Assembly (NCBI GenBank): GCA_023807065.1
Contig: JAJJLU010000512.1
Coordinates: 1 to 34,704, forward strand
Origin: Isotricha intestinalis
Lineage: Eukaryota; Ciliophora; Litostomatea; Vestibuliferida; Isotrichidae
DNA length: 34,704 nt
Direction: 5' to 3'
In this document: one piece after another, positions 12,001 to 18,932 of the stretch
Numbering within the stretch: the first letter of the stretch is position 1
How the letters are laid out: each line of letters opens with the position of its first letter
Translations under genes and position numbers: made by a program
Notes under the pieces: generated by a model
Told to the model about the DNA's origin: nothing
Databases searched by the model: none
Seen by the model: only the letters and a program-made list of their open reading frames with translations

Positions 12001-12004
12001 ACAT
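6083..12004 (-). CDS. Large Cys-rich multi-pass membrane protein with furin/GFR-like CxxC repeats
   Basis: 1973 residues in one exon. The N terminus is a probable signal peptide (residues 1-25). Residues ~26-500 look beta-rich and could be a propeller-like ectodomain, which I cannot name. Residues ~505-1250 are a long array of CxxC-type repeats of the furin/growth-factor-receptor Cys-rich kind (for example CATCK, CINCKE, CLSCK, CLTCEG). A hydrophobic segment follows at ~1518-1545, then a Ser/Asn/Glu/Lys low-complexity stretch (~1565-1740). Next come a conserved-looking block, AIDYDMRSFIYYFW near 1757, and four hydrophobic segments near 1800, 1847, 1897 and 1935. I recall similar D-x-R-x-F-x-x-Y-Y-W membrane regions at the end of Cys-rich proteins in other ciliates, where function is unknown. 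The likely location is the cell surface or cortex. Receptor, adhesin or structural roles are all possible and none is shown. Confidence 0.85.
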   Translation of the reverse strand: MFQKIIFHFQNFFLISLFLYKIKLSYEDSNPYRVYETNNNYPRPLLLESGDVMAFSGNPARMSRYSKNGDLIYENKNMGEDDFGYDKNAAFIQYTNSNDGNERFIMAEGQGNLKLYLIDDNGIITKKEFVQEGINVVSYKIDIYKLNDNSILVSYVHGYYNKDNCVGQKVHFRTIIYNEESKNFEFGDFHIEENTDNCYVSCTQTISLTITCMYVKQTCNEYSLTFNINDPSNKKLHDIDSTVKTGCGFDKVIHLDDDYVVYTYLNDGRIKYKISQVLNDNTLKFITENTGHPSLTNCVIDTMKVDVTKIGSNKFAISCVGTDNKGYIELVDFNENSYSSTIKTTITSNIDYPFVSKFGDEYLSLFYNIKIIEGSKEIFKNVFEIIGYPACEDYQARDIYINDNTEPFSLENYVKEGSGEDSNAPLEIYFSTVPSQTSDGSLNWILGSISNEVSAGSSYSTNTYFMFQSGYQTGTIKINYAAKRNDKIGPLCWMIFNVKNCYLGCKSCPEMGDQINNQCYGCNDIDDYTSEYEEKDFGRTQTINCHKLGEPFEGHYEDEGYFKKCWNTCKFCIGQGNNNQHQCSECLTTDVDNNIIATYPVIDDDYEINNFSCYREGDSPSGFYFDGTAHIKCYITCETCVKGEEYEEKREDEEIINVIKTQNCDSCKSEYVKYGKECLNQCPEKLVNVNQICTNCKEISKYNYQNQCVDSQPDGTDMVDEDYNYVESCGEKCATCKIVDTNINCLSCKLPYYKKYNSEDINTHYVECEINCDKYLVKDDIKRECINCKENINNNKYYYNGECVDINDGNHDNYYESEEIEEKQYGVIEKCNINCATCFGKEYTIIDSSTNIESEIENCKSCDGILYLLEKNCVQNCPPYLVPDNTDHKCINCKDRNLWNYNQNCVPQNDIPVPYVIIDDAYNLVSNCDPPCLTCKISDSNKIECTSCVSPYFFKRDNSEEEKCVLNCGAYLVEDTDLNECINCKVNSQNPNKKYYYNGMCVDLEDPDYINYYESEDEDKNPYGVIEKCYELCRTCIGKEIIFPNSIEMKCTSCINGYYLELSPSTNCVIDCGRNLGIDDSNSVNWKCVNCKETLTDYGTEQYKVIYRNSEEQDNHCVNIIYPGYYLSDNEYNVIEPCDDSCLTCEGSSDYCIECAEGYISNPYKIHQCVKECNTKYWYVDDNNDYKCSDECFYITDSKREKIGGNQCVEKCTSDLCIFCQKNDAFYVLNNICVFKCPNGYSVDSDNVCINNDDSDSECKTRIDNARHSVYLANLADSSDEWIGRYLYSYGTKSEKNVDIYKTHNTTFQIFKDDNCQFESSVRNGISYINTTHCKNTLMKEHGLKSNEILFVKYDINRTLMVNQVHYNAYNAITKEILDISICGEEQILYPFDSNSQSAKIAKYYKDLIGIDVFDINDPFFNDICFQFYDIYKNDVILAHRRYFIFQNISLCEKGCNYKGFDINNYMINCVCPNQLPSLSEVTKLTETQGAEDWKRRLKEGNIECIKCYNLVFSKKYIKKNAGFFIMFFILLLQIPSLITLLFNSAFTHIYAFLNQFTYINNQISGENLTPNPPKKNEYQNEINIENISSTIKNDDSEFDSSNSSERNKSKSDINSSSNNNNYSNSSEISNSKEEESKEKSMETESIYSNKNQKKISFKRNSNFTDLPSNSNSFRESPITIIRNTPKNCSSKKKLQILTNKSIKLVKNEKLVEGQSSTNYNINTISTEFIKKKNYTKPNDEEVESFDEDEIDYLQISDAIDYDMRSFIYYFWRVSKKKVIFLKPFTDISVFEPFSIKICNFLFIISWFFTFSCLLFRDKYIGERYLTQKSLKVNYTISHDIKRSFYVGLICSFISICFDYLLVVKKKFVLVIRYERDQNQFLKKTKEIIKSYKYRLIFFLTLDFILIIFFWYYVSSFCAVYVGTQSAMIISSLFALLFGSILQFVFAFIITCFRKIGLECNNNICYKISQILL
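8607..9830 (-). repeat. Two-copy ~600-nt internal duplication within the Cys-rich gene
   Basis: Two successive protein modules of about 200 residues share order and spacing. Copy 1 begins at ESCGEKCATCK (~residue 728) and copy 2 at SNCDPPCLTCK (~930). Each then has CINCK, a YYYNG-x-CVD block, a YYESE block and YGVIEKC (near 9.55 kb and 8.95 kb). The start of a third unit, EPCDDSCLTCEG (~1135), follows. Boundaries are approximate, judged by eye from the protein motifs. Confidence 0.75.
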
Positions 12005-12183
12005 TTTTTTTTATTTAAATATTATTTGAAAATAGTAAATTTTATTATTTTTGTTTTTTTTAGATTTATTTTTTTTTTTTTGTGTTTTTTTTATTGGTTA
12101 CAAAAAGGTAGAAAAATATATGATGTTTGGAATTTTAGAAATTTATTTTATTTAAAAATTCCTATGATAAAGTAATATATATA
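12005..12183. promoter_or_regulatory. Short upstream region of the Cys-rich gene
   Basis: These 179 nt separate the start of the Cys-rich gene from the stop of the TLDc gene on the same strand, so they hold a promoter and a 3' end together. The plus strand is strongly T-rich, with T-runs up to about ten. No specific motif is seen. Confidence 0.3.
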
Positions 12184-13269
12184 TTAATTATAATTAATCT
12201 GAAAATATTCTAATTCTTTAACTCTAAATTGTTCTTCTCCTCCATTTAATTCATAATCTTCAGTAGTATAAAAACAATCTCCTTTTTTAGTAGTATATCC
12301 GTTATTTGAATAAAAAGAGTTTGGTATTTTAATATTATAATTTCCATAATGTGAAAAAAAATAAGGACAATCACTTGAATAACAGTAAATAGCATAATTC
12401 CCATTATTATCATATGTTTTATTTTTATCAAAAGAAAAAAGAAAAGCTTGAGAGTCGTTCTTGTTTTGATTTGATGAATCAAATCCTATTTGAGTATATC
12501 CTCCAAATTTTAATCCTTTTATTGTTTCAACAATCATTATTATTTCATTTTTCCCATCAATTTTATTATGTACTACTGAAGATTGGTCACCATCTCTTGA
12601 AGCTCTGAATAAAAGATTTAAGGAATTAATTTTTTTTCCTCTTCCTTCAAATTTTTTTATAATTAATTCTTTTTGTTCTTTTTTTGTCATAATTAAAGAA
12701 GGAAATTTTTTTTTTTCTTCTTCCTCTCTTCTTTTTTTTTCTTCTTCTTCTCTTCTTTTTTTTTCTTCTTCTTCTTCTTTTTTCCATTTTTCTATTTTTG
12801 AAATCCTTTCTTTTAAACTAGAATTTTCTAGTTTTAATTCTAATATTTCTTTTTTCATTTCTTTCATTACATCACAAAGTTGAAGAATTAAATCATCTTT
12901 TTTATTGACTTTTTTTTTTAAATTAAATGTAACTTCTTGTTCTTTCATCATTACTGGGATCATTACTATAATATTTAGATTTTCATTTAAATTATTAATA
13001 GAAGCTTTTTTTTGTTTGAAAAATTCATTAATGTAATCAAATGCTTCTTTACAAGTATTACATAAACTAAATATTTTACATATATTATTTAATGTAGATA
13101 AATCAAAAGAATTAAAATATATTTCTGGAACAATTTCACCAATTTTCTTTACTTCAAAATTAATAGATTTAGTTAAATAAAATGATATTTCATATTTATT
13201 TTCATTAGTGTCTTGAATTGTATATTTTTGTATATTTTCTATTTTTTCAATTGGTGTTGGAGGTTCCAT
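12184..13269 (-). CDS. TLDc-domain protein with N-terminal module and charged coiled coil
   Basis: 361 residues, ATG to TAA. Residues 1-125 form an N-terminal region with several Cys residues that I cannot name. Residues ~128-190 are a charged helix ending in an eight-residue repeat (KKRREEEE twice, then a partial). Residues ~205-361 match the TLDc fold: LLFRASRDGDQSS corresponds to the lYraSrDG start, then IMIVETIKGLKFGGYTQIGF with the conserved FGGY, QAFLFSF for the sFLFsl strand, and a closing FRVKELEYFQI for the F-x-V-x-x-x-E-x-F end. TLDc proteins in animals (OXR1, NCOA7, TLDC2) protect from oxidative stress and bind and regulate the V-ATPase. Protists carry many divergent TLDc proteins whose partners are mostly unknown, so a V-ATPase role here is only inference. 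No signal peptide or membrane segment is seen. Confidence 0.82.
   Translation of the reverse strand: MEPPTPIEKIENIQKYTIQDTNENKYEISFYLTKSINFEVKKIGEIVPEIYFNSFDLSTLNNICKIFSLCNTCKEAFDYINEFFKQKKASINNLNENLNIIVMIPVMMKEQEVTFNLKKKVNKKDDLILQLCDVMKEMKKEILELKLENSSLKERISKIEKWKKEEEEEKKRREEEEKKRREEEEKKKFPSLIMTKKEQKELIIKKFEGRGKKINSLNLLFRASRDGDQSSVVHNKIDGKNEIIMIVETIKGLKFGGYTQIGFDSSNQNKNDSQAFLFSFDKNKTYDNNGNYAIYCYSSDCPYFFSHYGNYNIKIPNSFYSNNGYTTKKGDCFYTTEDYELNGGEEQFRVKELEYFQINYN
12712..12785 (-). repeat. Low-complexity GAA/AAG-type repeat coding KKRREEEE units
   Basis: Near-identical 24-nt units, purine-only on the coding strand, encode KKRREEEE at least twice and a partial copy in the TLDc gene's helix. The tract is a likely site of length variation by slippage. 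Confidence 0.7.
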
Positions 13270-13908
13270 TTTAATAATTTTTTAAACAAATAATAAATAA
13301 TTAAATAAAAAAAATAGTAAAAAAAAAATTTAAAAATACATATTTATTAAAAAATTAATGTATTTTTATATCACTTACATCTTTCTTTACTATTTTCTTC
13401 GTTTATTTAATTAATTTGAAATTATTTTATTTAATCTTTATAAATAATAGCTATGATTGAGAAATATTATTTTTTTTATTGTTTAATTATATGATTTTTG
13501 AAAAAAGAAATAAAGAGAAAGAAAATATTAATAAAGAAGATGGTGTTAGTGATGAGGAAGAAATATAAATAAATTATTTGTAGAATTATTAAAATATAAA
13601 ATAACAATAGAATTTAGAATTAATGAAATTGATATATATATTAAAATAAATAAGATAAAAGTAAATAGAAACATTATTAGTATTTAAAAAGAGGAATCAG
13701 ATATTATTAATGTGCTAATAAGTGAATTAAGAGTTAGAACAATTATAAGAAAAACAAATAAATTTATATTATATAGTTTTTTATATAATAATTTTTTATA
13801 ACAAAATCTATTATAATATTTTTTTGTAAGGCAAAATCTTATATCTATAATAAATTCTAAATACAAATAATATCAATTTATATTAAAATTAAATATTATT
13901 TATATTTT
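13270..13908. other. 639-nt intergenic region with scattered coding-like fragments
   Basis: This region lies between the start of the TLDc gene and the stop of the PKG gene. Most is plain AT-rich sequence. From 13491 to about 13800 the plus strand holds short coding-like pieces: a 25-codon ORF from ATG 13491 to TAA 13566, and downstream a stretch readable as Glu/Ile/Lys-rich peptide interrupted by one TAA (ending SELRVRTIIRKTNK...). A GT...AG segment at about 13543-13583 could join two of them. This may be a gene relic, a small unrecognised multi-exon gene, or chance. I do not call a gene. Confidence 0.3.
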
Positions 13909-16614
13909 TTAGAAGTTTTTATACCATTCTTCAAATCCGTTCATTTCTTTTGAACTATATTTAATAGTTCTATCTTCAATATGATTCTTGACATAATTAG
14001 TAAATTCAATTCCTTTCATAGGATTTTCTTTTTTAATATCTAATTTAGGAATTTGTGCAGGTTTAATATTTAAAGAATATAATCCTTCCCAATCAAAATC
14101 AGAGAAAAAAACATGTTTTTCAATTTTTTCAAATTTATACAATCTAGAAAAGGGATTTTTACTAAGCATTTCAATCATTAATCTTTTAAAACCAAGATCT
14201 TTGCAATTAGTGGGAAATTTTAATGGATTATTTTTGACAGCATAATAAATTTCCATAGGATCATCAGTATTATTTCCAAAAGGAAGATAACCACAATAAA
14301 ATTCAAAAATACAAATAGCAATAGCCCAAAAATCAACTTGGAAAGAATATCCTTCTCCAGTAATAATTTCAGGAGCCATATAATGTGGAGTTCCTATGAC
14401 TGTTAAAGTTCTATCTAATATTTGTTTTGCAGTTCCAAAATCTATTAATTTTATATATCCATTATCACATACCATTACATTTTCTGGCTTTAAATCTCTG
14501 AAAATAAATTTGTTTTTATGTAAATAATCTATTGTTATCATCATACTTGCTGAATAAAATTGAGTTTGTTGTTTATTTAATAATCCAATATCTCTTATTA
14601 CATCATATAAATCTTTTCCATTCACGTATTCCATTAAAAAATATACGAATTTTTCATCTTTTAATGTTTTTACTAACTTTACTATAAATGGATGTTCTAT
14701 TTGAAGAAGAATTTTCTTCTCTAATTCTAAATTTTCACATAAATTTTCTCCTTTTATTTGCTTTAAGGATATTGCTTTTACTGCATAATTAAAGTTAGTT
14801 TTATTATTTTCAACAAGTAATACAGTACCAAAGCTTCCTTTTCCAAGACAATTTATAAAAGTTAAATCAGATAATTCAATTTTATTATCTCTTAAATTTA
14901 ATCTATATATAAGATAATCTTTTAAATTTTTTTCAATAAGAGGCAGAAAATCATCTTTTTCTAAATAATATACTTCAACTTTTCCCTTTGCAACTGCTGA
15001 TGCACTTCTTGGTTCTTGAATTATAAGTGCTCTTTCACCTAAAAAATCATTTGTTGTTATTGTTCTAATATATTTTCCATCTATTAAAATATCAATTTTT
15101 CCATTTTTAACAATAAAAAATTTATCACCTATTTGTCCTTGAGAAATTATATTTTCACCGTTTTTATAAGTTTTTGTTTTTATTTTTTGACTTATTCTAC
15201 TTAATTTTAATTGGCTAAAACTTCTAAATATTCCAACATGTTGTAAACCTTTTATTATATTATTATTAAAAATTATATCAGGAAATGAACTTCCTAAAAT
15301 ATCTAAAACTTGTTTTGTTGGAGCTTTAACTAATAAACAATTTGATTTCACTAATAATGGTTCTTCTAAAATGTTATCATTTTCATAAAACACATCATTT
15401 TCAAATAATATATCTCCTCTTTTTGCAAATATTTCTTGATTATTTGAATTAAGATATAAACTTCCTTCTATTATAATAACTATATTTTCTGATTTATTAT
15501 ATCCTTTATCAAAAACAATTTCTTCTTTTTCTAAATAAGATGGCGTAAATAAAACTTCGAAAATTTTATCTTCAAATAATGCAGTATTAAACTCTTTAAA
15601 AAGTTTAGATTGTTTAAAAGAAGAAGCAATAAAAATATTGTATAATTTATCTTTATATTTATCTCCAAAAATTGTTTTGAAAGTAGAAACAGAAATAGAA
15701 TAAATAATACATTTAGTAGAAGTTATAGCATCTAAATTTCTTTTATTTTCCTGTAAAAGATTTATTTCTCCAAAATAATCTCCATCTTTACATTTAATAA
15801 TACAATTATCATCATAAATACAGTCAACAACTCCTTCTTTAATAATATATAAACAAGTAGTTGGATTACCTTTTCTAAAAATATAAATATCTTTATCAAA
15901 AATTTCTTTATTTAAATTCGAGCAAACAAAAGCTTTTTGACTAGAATCAACAGAAGATAAAAGAGGAATTGATTCAATAAATCTTTTATTTTCTTCAAAT
16001 TGAAGAGAATTAATTAATTCAATAATTTTTCTAAAATTTTTTCTTTCCATAATCCAAAACAGACAATTTGAATGAGCTTTAACAGTAACAGATCTTGGTG
16101 ATTGATGTAATAAAGCTAATTGACCAAAAGTTTCTCCTTTTTTTAAAGATTTTTTGTAAGTATCATCTATATATAATTTTACTTCACCTTCTTTTATAAT
16201 ATAAAAATAATTTCCATCCATTCCTTGTTCAAAAACAGTTTCATCTTTTTCTATAGATGCTAATGACATATTCTTTATTATTTCTAATGTTGTTTTTGAA
16301 TTTAATGCTTTCATATAAAAATTTTTTTTTAAACCTTCTTGTATTAATTGTTCATCCTCTCTTTCTAAGTTTTTCTTCTTTATTATTGTTAAAACCTTAA
16401 GTTCATTATTTATTTCTCTATTTATATTTTTAATTGATTTCATTCTTTGAAAATTTTTTATTTTATTCATTTTTGGTTGAATCGAATTTCTTTGTGTTAT
16501 ATCAACACTTTTTCTAGAACTAATTATACTTGTATCTAAATAAGTTCTTGTCGAACTTCTTCTATTTACTGAAATTTCCATTGCTTGAGGTTCTTTAGAG
16601 CATAGTTGTCCCAT
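13909..16614 (-). CDS. cGMP-dependent protein kinase (alveolate-type PKG, four CNBDs)
   Basis: 901 residues in one exon. The protein starts MGQLCSK: Gly2 with Ser6 fits N-myristoylation, and Cys5 could be palmitoylated. Four cyclic-nucleotide-binding domains follow. CNBD-A has its phosphate-binding cassette at 163-176 (FGQLALLHQSPRSV; R174). CNBD-B has it at 281-292 (FGE...R292, without the usual Pro). CNBD-C (~345-430) lacks the cassette. CNBD-D has it at 525-540 (LGERALIIQEPRSASA). The kinase domain spans ~583-838: G-loop GKGSFG 591-596, Lys613, Glu632, FRDLKPEN 705-712, DFG 725-727, T-loop Thr738 and APE 747-749. An AGC-type tail ends in FEEWYKNF. Four CNBDs with a dead third are the layout of apicomplexan PKG. 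The enzyme phosphorylates Ser/Thr on cGMP binding, probably at a membrane. The gatekeeper is Met661. Confidence 0.93.
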   Translation of the reverse strand: MGQLCSKEPQAMEISVNRRSSTRTYLDTSIISSRKSVDITQRNSIQPKMNKIKNFQRMKSIKNINREINNELKVLTIIKKKNLEREDEQLIQEGLKKNFYMKALNSKTTLEIIKNMSLASIEKDETVFEQGMDGNYFYIIKEGEVKLYIDDTYKKSLKKGETFGQLALLHQSPRSVTVKAHSNCLFWIMERKNFRKIIELINSLQFEENKRFIESIPLLSSVDSSQKAFVCSNLNKEIFDKDIYIFRKGNPTTCLYIIKEGVVDCIYDDNCIIKCKDGDYFGEINLLQENKRNLDAITSTKCIIYSISVSTFKTIFGDKYKDKLYNIFIASSFKQSKLFKEFNTALFEDKIFEVLFTPSYLEKEEIVFDKGYNKSENIVIIIEGSLYLNSNNQEIFAKRGDILFENDVFYENDNILEEPLLVKSNCLLVKAPTKQVLDILGSSFPDIIFNNNIIKGLQHVGIFRSFSQLKLSRISQKIKTKTYKNGENIISQGQIGDKFFIVKNGKIDILIDGKYIRTITTNDFLGERALIIQEPRSASAVAKGKVEVYYLEKDDFLPLIEKNLKDYLIYRLNLRDNKIELSDLTFINCLGKGSFGTVLLVENNKTNFNYAVKAISLKQIKGENLCENLELEKKILLQIEHPFIVKLVKTLKDEKFVYFLMEYVNGKDLYDVIRDIGLLNKQQTQFYSASMMITIDYLHKNKFIFRDLKPENVMVCDNGYIKLIDFGTAKQILDRTLTVIGTPHYMAPEIITGEGYSFQVDFWAIAICIFEFYCGYLPFGNNTDDPMEIYYAVKNNPLKFPTNCKDLGFKRLMIEMLSKNPFSRLYKFEKIEKHVFFSDFDWEGLYSLNIKPAQIPKLDIKKENPMKGIEFTNYVKNHIEDRTIKYSSKEMNGFEEWYKNF

Positions 16615-17084
16615 TTTTGGTTATTAAATTTTAATGATAAATAAATATTCTTAAAGTTTTATGATTATAATATTTTTTAGGAAAGATGATTCTTTATAAC
16701 ATCTTATTATTTTAAATCAATTTACATTAAATTTATTTGTTTGTTTTAAAGAAAATTCTAAATATATGATTTATTTATTTATTAAATTGCTTCTTTTGAA
16801 AATAAATTTAAAAATCTAATATAAATTATAATGCTAATCTGTGGAACAATCAAAATTATTTTATATTCAACAAAAAAAAATAGATTTATCTTTCTTTTTA
16901 TTTTCCTCTTTTTAATCTATTATAACAATAATTATGTCTTAATTTAAATTGATAAAATATAAATTTCAATAAAAAAAGAGAATTTCTGATAAAGCAATTG
17001 TTAAAATCTCTCTTTAAAATTTATCAGGTATAAAATTTATTTTAATTTTTTGAATCCAATAAATAAAATAATATTTTTAATAAA
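16615..17084. promoter_or_regulatory. 470-nt divergent intergenic region between PKG and SOSS-B genes
   Basis: Both flanking genes start outward from here, so it holds two promoters. It is A/T-rich. An exact 8-nt inverted pair, AATAGATT at 16879-16886 and AATCTATT at 16914-16921, brackets a pyrimidine-rich stretch; this may be chance. No coding frame or RNA gene is seen. Confidence 0.35.
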
Positions 17085-17504
17085 ATGGAAAGTATAGGAG
17101 ATTTTAAAGCTAATAAAAATATAAGTGATATTCATCCAGGAGATAAAGGAATAGATATTACAATAATATTAATTGAATATTTAAATAAAACAACAATAAA
17201 AAATGGAAGTCATATTACTCAATATTTAGTAGGAGATAACACAGGATGTATTTATTGTAATTTTTATGATGAAATAGGAGATATTGTTCAAGAAGGAGAT
17301 ATTCTTTTTTTAAGTGGAGCTTATGCTACAATTTTTAAACAACATTTAATTTTATATACTGCTAAATATGGTCTTGGAAGAATTATTAAATTAAATGAAT
17401 TTTTTATGACTTTTTCTAAAAAACCTAATTTGAGTGAACATATTTATCCTATTGATAATAAAGATGAACATGATAAAAATAATTCTAATAGATATAATAA
17501 ATAA
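17085..17504 (+). CDS. SOSS complex subunit B / hSSB-type single-stranded DNA-binding OB-fold protein
   Basis: 139 residues, ATG to TAA. The whole chain follows the OB fold of human NABP1/NABP2 (hSSB2/hSSB1). IHPGDKGIDITIILIE at 16-31 matches the KPGLKNLN...VLE strand. GDNTGCIYCNFYDEIGD at 50-66 matches the ADKTGSI...WDDVGN block. EGDILFLSGAYATIFKQHL at 70-88 matches PGDIIRLTKGYASVFKGCL. FMTFSKKPNLSEH at 107-119 matches the CMVYSEVPNFSEP end. Aromatic positions expected to stack on ssDNA are kept as Tyr61 (Trp in human), Tyr80, Phe84 and Tyr91. These proteins bind ssDNA and, in the SOSS complex, serve in DNA double-strand-break repair and in transcription with Integrator. The protein is short (human ~200 residues) because the disordered C-terminal tail is nearly absent. 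It should be nuclear. Confidence 0.88.
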   Translation: MESIGDFKANKNISDIHPGDKGIDITIILIEYLNKTTIKNGSHITQYLVGDNTGCIYCNFYDEIGDIVQEGDILFLSGAYATIFKQHLILYTAKYGLGRIIKLNEFFMTFSKKPNLSEHIYPIDNKDEHDKNNSNRYNK

Positions 17505-18185
17505 TTCATTGTGGTTTTTGTTTTTATAATTTATTGTTTTTTTACTTTAAATAAATTAAATTATTGTATTTGTAAAAATAATAGAAAATTTTTGTTGAGA
17601 TTAAAATAATATTTATATATTTTTTTATATTTTAATTTAATTATTTTTTTCTGGTTTTATATCTGTTTTATTTTTTTTGATTTTTTTCATTTTTTAAAAT
17701 GAATAGGTTATAACTATTATTTTTTATAAATTGAAATGTATAAAATTATTTATGATATAAATTATTTTATTTAAAATTAATTTTTGTTTGGGATAATTAA
17801 TATTTATAATATTATATTTAAAAAAATATAAAGATATTCATTTCTTTAATTTTTAATTAAATAAACAAATTAAAATAATTTATTAGAATGTTTTCTTTTT
17901 TCAAAATTTTCTTACCTCAAAAATAAACTGCAATTTATATTTCTGAAAAAAAATTTTCAAAAAATAAAATTAAATTCTTATTTTTTTCAAATTTATTTTT
18001 TTATCATGACTAATAATTTCATATTTCTTACTTATTATATTATTAATATTAATAACATCAAAATAAGATTATTTTAAAGAAATTAACTTTCAACAATTAT
18101 AAAATATATTACTCATATTTTTAGCATTATTAGTAATAAAATCTAAAAATTGAAGAAGAACAATAATAGAACATATAATTTAATT
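17505..18185. other. 681-nt intergenic AT-rich region
   Basis: Downstream of the SOSS-B gene. It is dominated by T- and A-runs, with no open frame of note on either strand, no tRNA-like arms, and no repeat that stands out from the composition. Confidence 0.4.
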
Positions 18186-18629
18186 ATGTCAATAAATTGG
18201 AATGAATTATATTTTTATGAACCAATTGAAAGAATGAATAATAAATATCAAAAAAATTAAATATATAATCATGGAATAAAAAATAAAATAATAAAAATTA
18301 TTTTGAAAACTTCAAATATTCAAATTTAAACAAAATACTGAATTACTTTATAAAGGAGAAGTAATATTAACAATAAATAAAAGAGATGGAAAAGGATATT
18401 TAATATATTAAACAGGTCTCAATAATATGGACTTATTATAATAATGAATTTAAAGGTTGGAATGGATATATTGATTTAAAAGGAAAATTATTATGAGTCA
18501 GTTGAAATTTTTGATAATCATAAATTATTCACTTTTTTATTAAGTCCATATTTTTTCAAATATTCAGAATATAGTTTATTTCAGTTTATTATTAATAATA
18601 ATTTTAAGTTTTATTATAATGATTTCTGA
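18186..18629 (+). pseudogene. Decayed gene fragment, possibly MORN-repeat-like
   Basis: Coding-like peptide runs lie in successive plus-strand frames, broken by stops and shifts. Segments: 18186-18260 (ATG, 24 codons, TAA); 18267-18329; 18322-18411, which contains LYKGEVILTINKRDGKGYL and ends in TAA; 18416-18496, containing TYYNNEFKGWNGYIDLKGK and ending in TGA; and 18492-18629, beginning YESVEIFDNHK and ending in TGA. The Y-x-G-E...D-G-K-G-Y and G-Y...G-K-x-x-Y-E spacing recalls MORN repeats, but the match is weak. At least two frame changes and several stops are needed, and no set of GT-AG introns I tried fixes all of them. One possible intron (18361-18415) would join two segments but would remove the best MORN-like stretch. 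A relic is the simplest reading. Confidence 0.45.
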
Positions 18630-18932
18630 ATTGATTTCCTCTTATATTTCTTTAATTGAATGGAATTTTTAATTTATTTTAATTGTATAATTTAGATTCT
18701 TGTTTATTTAACTATAAAACTGTAAAAGCTTTAACTTCATGTTTTGAATTTTAAAAAAATCTTTTACAATCTTATTTATAAATACTCTTTTTTTCATTAA
18801 AATGTATTTTTAAAAATATAAAAATAATTATTCTAATTTATATTTTTATTTCGAAATTGTTTAAAAAAAAAATTGAGACTTTTTATAATTTAATTTTATA
18901 AAAAAAACAATTAATACTAAAGATAAAATAAG
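18630..18932. other. 303-nt intergenic region upstream of the small membrane protein gene
   Basis: AT-rich sequence between the decayed fragment and the next start codon. It presumably holds that gene's promoter and 5' UTR. Nothing else is recognisable. Confidence 0.35.

Noticed and set aside
12246..12608. Alternative frames over the TLDc gene on both strands
   Set aside because: The TLDc frame shows domain motifs throughout; the others are hydrophobic low-information shadows.
13684..13866. Minus-strand 60-codon frame in the TLDc-PKG spacer
   Set aside because: It has no ATG start (begins at TTG), no domain, and a composition expected by chance.
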